A DNA stretch of 7,267 nucleotides. It comes from Planctomycetota bacterium. Lineage in GTDB: Bacteria; Planctomycetota; Phycisphaerae; WQYP01; JAJZKY01. The stretch lies in NCBI GenBank assembly GCA_021803885.1, contig JAJZKY010000221.1:1-7267 (forward strand), read 5' to 3'. Within the stretch, counting starts at the first letter, position 1. The number at the start of each line of letters is the position of its first letter. Below the pieces are notes generated by a model. That model saw nothing but the letters and a program-made list of their open reading frames with translations, was not told the DNA's origin and searched no databases. The position numbers and the translations under genes were made by a program. Below are positions 1 through 6,500 of this stretch, piece after piece.

Positions 1-167
1 ATGTGCACCGTGTCGATGTTGTAGTAGTTCCACTTGGAAAAATTGACCAGGTATCCGCCGGGGCCGGATTTGTGCAGCCGCATACGGTCAAGGGCCAGCA
101 GGTCGTAGGAGTAGCTGTACCCCTGGGCACAATATCCGCCAGCACCGCCAGCCGATGACCACGCCAT
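1..167 (-). CDS. Second coding frame at left edge: overlapping gene start, or continuation after a frameshift/fusion
   Basis: In a frame different from the MauE/DoxX gene, ATG 167 opens 55 codons to the edge. From about position 121 leftwards the reading is strongly protein-like: YSYSYDLLALDRMRL, then YLVNFSKWNYYNIDTVH, with codons ending mostly in C or G. GGAG lies 8 bases before the ATG, so it could be a separate gene overlapping the end of MauE/DoxX. The first 15 codons are Gly/Ala-rich and there is no signal peptide, so the true coding may begin nearer position 121 after a frameshift or junction. The aromatic, Asn/Asp-rich text is reminiscent of C-terminal parts of planctomycete pseudopilin-like proteins, but that is a weak impression. 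The frame has a stop (TAA) shortly upstream of the ATG, so it cannot extend far back. Confidence 0.45.
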   Translation of the reverse strand, partial: MAWSSAGGAGGYCAQGYSYSYDLLALDRMRLHKSGPGGYLVNFSKWNYYNIDTVH

Positions 168-754
168 TTGTGCGGCTCCAAGATCACCAGTTTACCGGAG
201 TCCGCGGTGGCCAGGCCGTTGGCGACAATTGCCGGGTTGGGGTGCAACGCCGCAGCAGCGACGCCCACGGCCAAGCCGATTCCAGCCGCAACCGCGACCG
301 GCCACTTACGTTTTGACCAGCGCGATGGTGTCGCGGGCGGCTTGGCCAAAAACACAAGCCCCAGAACAATGCTAATATCCAAAACAATCGTGAACCAGGG
401 ATTCACATGCACCTGCCCAAAACATCCGCAGTCGGTTTTACCCGCGAGCGCTTCGTACAAGGTATAACACGCAAACGCGCTGAAACAGCCAATGGCAACT
501 TTCCGTGCCGCTGTCGGCAACGCCCCGCTGATCAGCCACAGGCCGAGGAAGATTTCAAAGGCAATCAGCGCGGGGCCAGACTCAGCCGAAATCTGAAGGC
601 CCGGCACCGAAAGTGGATAATGGCCCGGTTGCCATGTTCCGAACGTAGCGGCAGCGATCAGGATCGCACCCGCGGCGGTTGCAGTCCCGCCCGGGAATGT
701 CCGCAGGCACCTGCCTTGGATGCCGACCACTGAGAAGACGTTGTCCCCGCCCAT
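1..754 (-). CDS. MauE/DoxX-type redox membrane protein, 3' end beyond window, possibly frame-disrupted
   Basis: The start is ATG 754, with AAGGAG 8 bases upstream; ATG 760 is only 2 bases from that site. Hydrophobic segments lie at about residues 25-40, 60-79, 84-101, 119-137 and 151-170, giving four or five membrane helices. The diagnostic motif DCGCFG is at 108-113, followed by NPWFTIVLDISIVLGLVFL, as in MauE/DoxX redox-associated membrane proteins. MauE is needed for maturation of disulfide-rich methylamine dehydrogenase, and the CxC pair is thought to take part in thiol chemistry. After the last helix, KLVILEPHKWRGHRL (188-202) resembles the linker that I recall leading into a thioredoxin-like domain in planctomycete homologues. 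Beyond about residue 210 (position 125) this frame becomes poor in protein-like character (Thr/Pro/Cys-rich, weak third-position bias) although it has no stop before the edge. Good coding character appears in another frame there, so the real end of this protein is uncertain. Confidence 0.82.
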   Translation of the reverse strand, partial: MGGDNVFSVVGIQGRCLRTFPGGTATAAGAILIAAATFGTWQPGHYPLSVPGLQISAESGPALIAFEIFLGLWLISGALPTAARKVAIGCFSAFACYTLYEALAGKTDCGCFGQVHVNPWFTIVLDISIVLGLVFLAKPPATPSRWSKRKWPVAVAAGIGLAVGVAAAALHPNPAIVANGLATADSGKLVILEPHKWRGHRLAVLADIVPRGTATPTTCWPLTVCGCTNPAPADTWSIFPSGTTTTSTRCT

Positions 755-762
755 TGTCATGT

Positions 763-768
763 CTCCTT
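763..768 (-). promoter_or_regulatory. Ribosome binding site of the MauE/DoxX gene (decides start)
   Basis: AAGGAG is 8 bases before ATG 754 and only 2 before ATG 760, so 754 is the likely start. It lies in the 41-base gap after the DUF1573 stop. The surrounding 11 bases, CTTTCAAGGAG, also precede the cysteine-rich gene at 3539-3529. Confidence 0.75.
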
Positions 769-795
769 GAAAGGAATCCGCGCGTAACTTCGCGT

Positions 796-1668
796 TCAAT
801 TCGCAGGCTTTGCCCGGATCAAGTCCGCAGCCTTAGTTGGCTCACGGCTAGAATGGCCCGCTGATGCAGTGGCCCTCCGGATTAGAATGTACCCCTCAAC
901 CATGACCCGCACCCTTCCGACGGCGGGTCCGATCAACGAGACCGGACAACTGAACCTACCTGGGAGCTGCGTAACCGGAACATCCAATATCAACCGGACG
1001 ATCTTGTCGCGGGTTGCCCGGGAACGCCCAATCTTTCGTAACACCAGCCGGCACGGCTGTCCCGGAGAAATATACACCGCCTCTGGCAATGACCGAAGCA
1101 GCCCAAGCCAACCATGAAAATAGAGATTGGAGGTGGCACCGGTACCAGGCACCACATTTCCAAAATACACCGTTTGCGGGTAAACCTGCACTGGCACATC
1201 AGACACTGCGTCCCCGCGAACATACAGGTGAAGTAGTTTCCGCCGTCCGGTGGGTTCTGCTTGATAAATCACCGCCACCGACTTGCCAAATGGTCCGAAC
1301 ACGCCGGGGAATCCGCGGTAGGTGACAGCAACCGTCGCTGATGCGTGTGACATGATGGTGTGGGGCGAGCAAGTCGCCGTGATGCAACTGCAGCTCGGAA
1401 TGACCTCTCCAATTTTTATCGCATGGCCCGATCGATTAGCCAATGTGAAATCCAGCGTGGGGTGCTCTTGGGGGCCAAATCGTCCAAAGTCGCCAGAATA
1501 GAACGGGGCATGCTGCAGGCGGACTTTGGGTGGCACACCCACGGGAATTCGGCTTCCGAACGCGCGGAATATCGCCGAAACCGCAATACCGATAAGCAGC
1601 ACCGACGCCACTACCAACGCCGAAGAGGGGATCAGCCCGCGGTTATGCCTCTCGGTCAACGTTTCCAA
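796..1668 (-). CDS. DUF1573 domain protein with N-terminal membrane anchor, 290 aa
   Basis: The DUF1573 signature is clear. The stretch TLDFTLANRSGHAIKIGEVI is followed by a cysteine cluster, SCSCITATC (Cys93, 95 and 100 of the 290-aa form), then SATVAVTYRG. This is the Ig-like (ASH/HYDIN-type) beta-sandwich pattern of the family, in which the cysteines follow the 'G.V.PSC.C' turn. A second Ig-like repeat seems to begin near residue 163 (PQTVYFGNVVPGT). A hydrophobic helix at about 17-35 anchors it, leaving the domains outside the cytoplasm. The start is a judgement: ATG 1749 would overlap the previous gene by 94 bases, whereas TTG 1668 has GGAGG 8 bases upstream and overlaps by only 13. A further TTG at 1659 forms a TTGA stop/start overlap but lacks a well-placed site. 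The function of DUF1573 is not established; its place beside a MauE/DoxX protein suggests an envelope thiol or assembly role. Confidence 0.87.
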   Translation of the reverse strand: METLTERHNRGLIPSSALVVASVLLIGIAVSAIFRAFGSRIPVGVPPKVRLQHAPFYSGDFGRFGPQEHPTLDFTLANRSGHAIKIGEVIPSCSCITATCSPHTIMSHASATVAVTYRGFPGVFGPFGKSVAVIYQAEPTGRRKLLHLYVRGDAVSDVPVQVYPQTVYFGNVVPGTGATSNLYFHGWLGLLRSLPEAVYISPGQPCRLVLRKIGRSRATRDKIVRLILDVPVTQLPGRFSCPVSLIGPAVGRVRVMVEGYILIRRATASAGHSSREPTKAADLIRAKPAN

Positions 1669-2894
1669 AGCCGGATCCTCCGCGTAAGCACCAAAGCGAC
1701 GACTGCGAAACCAGCCACGGAGAAAAATACGACAATCCACCAGAACCATTTTCCCGATGCGCCGGAAGCCCGCACCGGATGTGCCGCCACGCCCAGCGGC
1801 ACGAGCACGGAAGACGGCCTCACTGCCCCAGAGCCGGGCCCGGCTGGCACGCCACCTTTCACAACCGGCTCAACTGGAAGTCCGCCCGGGATGCCTGTCG
1901 CACCGCTGTCGCTCCGCTTCAATAGGCGATAGATGGCTGAGTCTGACATTTTACGGGGACGGCTCTCAATGAGCCACGTATGGCCGGTCCGGGCGTCACC
2001 AACCATTGAACCTTTCGGGAATGTCAGCCGGTAGCTGGAGGGGGTGTTCAACTTTGATCCCAATACATAATGAAGATTCGTGAGCACAACCGTTTCGAAG
2101 CACACGCCGCGCAAACCGTAGGGCAGGGATCTTGCGACGATCTTGCCTGGCAGGTCAACTCCATGAATGCTTTGAAAATTAGAACACTTTATAATATACC
2201 GATATCGGTCTTTACCCGAATTCGCGGCGATCCGGAACTCCATCATCGCAAGTGACGGCCTGAGTTGGAAGATCCACGTATCGGTATATGAAGCGTGCGG
2301 ACGGGTGAGCACCAAGGAATTGCGTGCCCCGGACGTGGTACGCATCTCCATGATATCATCTCTTGTGAGCCAGCGCTCGGCACCCAATCTCCGCAACCCC
2401 AACGCTGCGTCGATAATCGAAACACGGGGCAAGGGAGCGCTATTGTAGATTACACCCATTGGCTTATTTGGTGAATGGAAGTGCCAGATCAGCGACTCCG
2501 CCCGCTGTGGTGTATACGTGCGAATCTGGCGAAGGGGGCCAAGGTTGCGGTTCCCGGAAATAAACCGGCTTTCGTAAAAAGCCCGGCCGTTCAGGAACGA
2601 AAACCGACATGCCAATCGCCGCCGCCCTACATTCACCGTTAGGTTGGAGTTGATTGGATTATGCGTGATGGCTGCTACAAGTTTCCGAGGAGGAGTGTAA
2701 TCATCAAGCCTATCATAAGTTACTACAATGTTCCGAAGCCTGTGCAATCGCCTAGTAATGCCATGGAGCAGTTCAGGTGCGGGCGTTGATAAACTTGTCG
2801 GCGGACTGGTGGAGGGGGCTGGGACAGCGACGCCCCCGGTCGCAATCAGAATGAATAATGCAAGTAATAGGACGGCAATCCGTAAAGGCCGCAT
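1656..2894 (-). CDS. Exported type I membrane protein, 412 aa, unknown (possibly LolA/RseB-like)
   Basis: I do not recognise the family with confidence. Starting at ATG 2894 gives a textbook signal peptide (MRPLR, then a hydrophobic stretch to about residue 24, then VPA). A Pro/Ser/Thr-rich linker follows to about residue 40. The main domain (about 40-325) has a helix-like start (ELLHGITRRLHRLRNIVVTY), then many beta-strand-like stretches and a motif FPKGSMVGDARTG at about 292-304. A Pro/Gly linker (330-380) leads to a transmembrane helix (383-403) and a basic tail (RRIRLWKR). The main domain should therefore face outside the cytoplasm. The order helix, beta sheet, short closing strands is loosely like LolA/RseB lipoprotein-sorting folds, but this is a weak guess. 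Other starts are GTG 2936, which has GAGGAG 7 bases before it, and ATG 2957, which has no ribosome-binding site. The 3' end overlaps the next gene. Confidence 0.8.
   Translation of the reverse strand: MRPLRIAVLLLALFILIATGGVAVPAPSTSPPTSLSTPAPELLHGITRRLHRLRNIVVTYDRLDDYTPPRKLVAAITHNPINSNLTVNVGRRRLACRFSFLNGRAFYESRFISGNRNLGPLRQIRTYTPQRAESLIWHFHSPNKPMGVIYNSAPLPRVSIIDAALGLRRLGAERWLTRDDIMEMRTTSGARNSLVLTRPHASYTDTWIFQLRPSLAMMEFRIAANSGKDRYRYIIKCSNFQSIHGVDLPGKIVARSLPYGLRGVCFETVVLTNLHYVLGSKLNTPSSYRLTFPKGSMVGDARTGHTWLIESRPRKMSDSAIYRLLKRSDSGATGIPGGLPVEPVVKGGVPAGPGSGAVRPSSVLVPLGVAAHPVRASGASGKWFWWIVVFFSVAGFAVVALVLTRRIRLWKR
1677..1681 (-). promoter_or_regulatory. Ribosome binding site for the TTG start of the DUF1573 gene
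   Basis: GGAGG lies 8 bases before TTG 1668 and inside the last codons of the preceding gene. It is the main reason for preferring the TTG start over ATG 1749. Confidence 0.6.
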
Positions 2895-3021
2895 TGCTGC
2901 CGCACTCCTTGCTTCAAGCATCGTCTTGCAAAACACTGTAAAACTCCTCTGGGCCATAATCGAAATCTTTCAACCGGACTTCCCGCCGTCGATGCTCGCC
3001 ATTACTTGTCCCAGCACCGTG
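2895..3021 (-). other. 127-base gap between the cysteine-rich gene and the 412-aa gene
   Basis: This is the only sizeable gap in the window. I see no convincing terminator hairpin with a T-run and no clear -35/-10 pair. It contains two possible ribosome-binding sites for the next gene (GAGGAG at 2949-2944 and AAGGAG at 2910-2905). The frame of the next gene is open back to ATG 2957, so up to half of the gap could be coding. Confidence 0.5.
2905..2910 (-). promoter_or_regulatory. Probable ribosome binding site of the 412-aa protein gene
   Basis: AAGGAG is 10 bases before ATG 2894, a slightly long spacing. The competing site is GAGGAG (2949-2944), 7 bases before an in-frame GTG at 2936, which would add 14 residues ahead of the signal peptide. 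The signal-peptide layout favours 2894. Confidence 0.5.
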
Positions 3022-3522
3022 TCATCGGGACGTTTTAGCTAAGGCCAAGAGCCAGCCGCTTTGACCTACACATGTTACGATGCCATGCGGGAGGTTCGCC
3101 TCTCCCGGCCGGGCGGCGCGACTCGAGGCCACCGAGTCGCAATAGTCCGAGCCCGAGCCGCAACCTGTAAGGTTTAGAAACCCTGACAGCGTCGACGGGA
3201 TGGTGCACCCCGGCTCGATGTACCCCACCCACGAACCGCAGTGGACGTTTGCGCCCGCTGCGCATTGCTCGAGGGCGTTACCGGTGGGTGATGTGCATGC
3301 GTAATAACCGATCCCCTTGACGATCCAGTATTCCTGAATTTGCGGAGACCAAGCACACGACGATGGGCACCCGAGCATGTAATAATTGCAGCACTCATAC
3401 GGATGGGGTTCCGTTGCATTCACGGGTTGAGCCCTTATTGCCCAGAGAAGACACGCCGCCAAAGCGCCGTTGAGCATCCACGGGACCACCGCACGAACGA
3501 TGGATTTAGTGTGACTTTGCAT
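3022..3522 (-). CDS. Small exported cysteine-rich protein, 166 aa, unknown family
   Basis: I do not recognise a family. The N-terminus has a short basic segment (MQSHTKSIVR) and a hydrophobic core (about residues 11-29), then a likely signal peptidase I site after PVNA (residue 36). The mature part has 11 cysteines (44, 45, 52, 56, 76, 87, 95, 106, 121, 128, 151) in 130 residues, including a CC pair and GCPSSC. It is rich in Tyr, Trp and Gly, as expected for a secreted disulfide-stabilised protein. LAAC at 21-24 fits a lipobox, but hydrophobic residues continue past Cys24, so lipoprotein processing is less likely. I chose ATG 3522 over the in-frame ATG at 3546 because AAGGAG sits 6 bases before it and the signal peptide then starts correctly. 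It overlaps the end of the propeller gene by 17 bases, suggesting translational coupling. It may be the substrate of the redox protein encoded downstream. Confidence 0.8.
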   Translation of the reverse strand: MQSHTKSIVRAVVPWMLNGALAACLLWAIRAQPVNATEPHPYECCNYYMLGCPSSCAWSPQIQEYWIVKGIGYYACTSPTGNALEQCAAGANVHCGSWVGYIEPGCTIPSTLSGFLNLTGCGSGSDYCDSVASSRAARPGEANLPHGIVTCVGQSGWLLALAKTSR

Positions 3523-6500
3523 AAAAGACTCCTTGAAAGAAAACACTATTCACGCTCTCCCGCACCGTGCAGGAAGGCGAAAATATTCTCGATTCGCTCA
3601 GTTCTCCCCGACCAGCCTCCCCGCTTGGAACCGCCGTCCTGCCGGACCCCAACGAGGCCTCCCGAATCCAGCGCAGTAGCGCCTTCCGACTCGCCGACGG
3701 CAGCTTGCGGGCCGGCACCAGGGCCTGCCTCCAGCCAGCGAGTGCATTGACAGCTTCCGTTGCCATCCGGTAGTGGGTCCCCAGACCCCATGCCCGCTGC
3801 ACCGCGATCATCCGCCGAAGGAAGAAATATTGGCGGGATAACGATCCCCGCGCTGCCTTGCCGATCATCGCTCTCAAGCGGGCCAGATACGCTTTCCGCA
3901 CGCCCGGCGGCAAAGATCTCTTCCGTTCCAACTGCTTCCGGGCAAGCGCCTCAAGCCCGTACGCCCTGAAATAAAACCTGGTGTCGTCGCTTAATCGCCT
4001 TTCGCAGATGTCCCGCAGTTTCCGGACAATGTCCCGTGGTAGCGCTGATGGTTCATACATGGGCGAACCCGGAGTTGCGGGCAAATAGCGCCCAAGCACG
4101 CCGACGGTACCAAGCGCGACATCGTCTTGGCTGGCGAGCATAACGGAGGCGATCTCCCACCGCGCGGCCGTCGTTCTACTGCCGGAGCGAAGCAGTTGCT
4201 CGCCCCGCTGCGCCAAGAATGCGGAAAGCGCCCGGCGCTCCCGCACGTTTCCGTATTTCCAGCCCTCGCCCGGTCTTGGGATGTCGTAGCCCGAAAGGGT
4301 AATCGTGTTTAGAATTTTTTCCCTCAAAAGCGTTGGCGGAGCGCCACGGTTAATTGCGGCAACGAGCCTCGCTACCAACGGCACCGCCCCACCCAATGCC
4401 GTTCGGATCGGCCGCCGCACGCCCGGATGCACGGCGCGGACCAAGTAGTTACAGACCCTCGCAAGCATTGGCAGGTAACTTGCGCCATGGCGCGGAATCC
4501 CCAATATCCGCACCAGACGCACCGCCAGAGGAGCCGCCGAGCCGTTGTGTGGGCGCAGTGAACCGAAAACACCGGGCGCTGGAATATTGGCTGCTTCCGC
4601 CGCCCCGGAAGTGGCGCTGTGGGCGGCAATGCTTCGCCGAATCACAGTGTACTCCAGCCCTTTGTAATTAACGGTTCCCCCATCCCATCGTAGACCCTTT
4701 TCAATTTGCCTTGAGGTCAGCATGCCGCGCGACTTTTCCGCTGACTCCCAATTGTAAAACAAGCCCAGGTGGTAATAGCATTTTTCAGCAACGGCAGCAA
4801 CGGTGGGATTTATCGGGGTTGCCCCGTAACACGCTGCGCACCACCGTAGAACCGAAATATATGCCAACCGTTGGTCGGTCGCCCAAACCGCCGGATCGCG
4901 ATGTTCCAGCAAATTCAAAGCCTGCATAATATCTGCTGCCATGGCAACGCCCCGATTATTCGCAGATTTGGCTGGCGGGTTGCCGGTAGAATCATCAACA
5001 GGATGCCGACGCCACCGAGCGCTACCCACGGACGAATCACCGGATAATTTGCCGTTTCGCCATGCGACCGCCAATTGGGTGCGGAATGCTTTCCTTTGAT
5101 TTTCATGCGTCTGCCAAGCCCGGTAGCCATAGTAATACGGTGCCGGATGTTCAGCCAGTGGGTCCAGCATTGCACCGGACAGGATCGTGTTCACAGAATA
5201 GTTCCGCGCTATGCGAATCGCCAACTTCATCGGCCCGCGAATCAGGAACCGTTTCCAGACCCCACCGTAAAAATTCACCACCCGGCTTTGGACTTCTCCA
5301 CGCATGCTCGCCAGCGGGGCGGTGTTGGGATTTAACACCGTGCCAAAATCAAAGTGTCCAGGCAATGGAATCAGCGAGATAACCTGATCACGACCCATAT
5401 GATAAAGGCGGTTGCGGCGACGCTGAAAGTGGCGCTGCTTAAAGTACAATGAAAGTGTATAGGCACCCGCTGGAATATGCAGGTACACATATAAATCCGG
5501 CCCCTGCCAAGTGGGCGGGTAGGTCTCACCATGGTCGTCGATTTCCGATTGCCGGCGATCCAGCTTACTTATTGTCGCACCGGTAGCAACACACTGGTCG
5601 AAGTAAACCTCCGGCAGTTCCAGCGAGCCGCGATGCGCGGTAAATGGCCACTGCACCCAGTAACGGACTGCGTCACCATCAGGCAGGTGATATTGGCCTC
5701 TGGCTCGCATACGGTGGTGAGGGCCGATTCCCTCCGTGTGATCCAATGCCAACGACCCCGGTGCCCAGACATAGTCGCCGACGCCGGGAGGCGGAATGTA
5801 CGCGAATAAACACGCCCAATATCGCCCATATCTTCCCAGCCAGCTTCCCTGTGTCCGCCAGTCATCGGTAATAGGCATAACCCGCGGTTCCTTAGACTGC
5901 GGAGGAAGATTATTTTGCAGTAATTTTTGGTACAGTGCGGCAAGTTGGCCTGTTGTGGGTGCCTTGGCGGGTGCGGGTAAACTCGGATGTTGCGGGGGCC
6001 AGAGCATCCGCCTCCCGAGCCAGGCCAACGCCCCGATCACACCGCCATCCCGCTGCGACGGACTTGGTGCCAGGCGAAGTTCCGACACCCCGACACAGTG
6101 GTGCCCGATCAATACCGCGCCATTACCCAACGGCAGAACCGCCGAAACATCCAGGCGATTCACCTGGAACCGCGTATGCGGCGGCAGCGGTGGCAGCGCG
6201 GGCGGCCTTGCTGCGGCAGAACTCGCCGCTGCGGTTTTGTGTGCTTTGGCCCATCGCGCCATGATCGCGCGGCGGGCGCGCCAGACCGTGTTGAAACGCA
6301 CGATCGCCCGCGTCATTTCCTTTATATCCCCCTGCGCCGGTGCTCCGGGACCGCGTGCGGCGTTGGTCCACAGACCGCTGTGCCAAGTGCCCAGCCATAA
6401 TTTCCCCTGTGAATCAACCGCCAAGCATGTGATGTGATCGGCCGGCAGCAGACGGCTCAGGAATTTCCGCGGCGGCATCTTAAACCCGGGCGGTGGATGC

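Noticed and set aside
184..387. Minus-strand frame of 67 codons with a hydrophobic start, resembling a small membrane protein
   Set aside because: It is an alternate frame of the MauE/DoxX transmembrane region, whose own frame carries the CxCFG motif and correct helix layout.
781..796. CGCGTAACTTCGCGTT near the DUF1573 stop, a repeat of CGCGT
   Set aside because: The repeat unit is only five bases and CGCG is self-complementary. There is no T-run, so it is not a credible terminator.
1360..1932. Long open frame on the plus strand (190 codons)
   Set aside because: It is opposite the DUF1573 gene and the end of the 412-aa gene, both of which have clear protein features. The plus-strand translation has none.
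2910..2920. Small palindrome TGCTTCAAGCA as a possible terminator or operator
   Set aside because: Only a 4-5 bp stem with a 1-3 base loop, no T-run, and it partly overlaps a ribosome-binding site. Chance is a sufficient explanation.
3044..3522. Lipobox LAAC in the signal region of the Cys-rich protein, suggesting a lipoprotein
   Set aside because: The motif fits, but the hydrophobic core continues past the cysteine (LLWAI) and a better signal peptidase I site follows at VNA. It is kept only as an alternative.
5796..6437. Long open frame on the plus strand (213 codons)
   Set aside because: It lies wholly opposite the propeller coding region, its translation is Arg/Pro/Ala-rich without domain character, and no ribosome-binding site was noted. 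It is an antisense shadow of G/C-rich codons.
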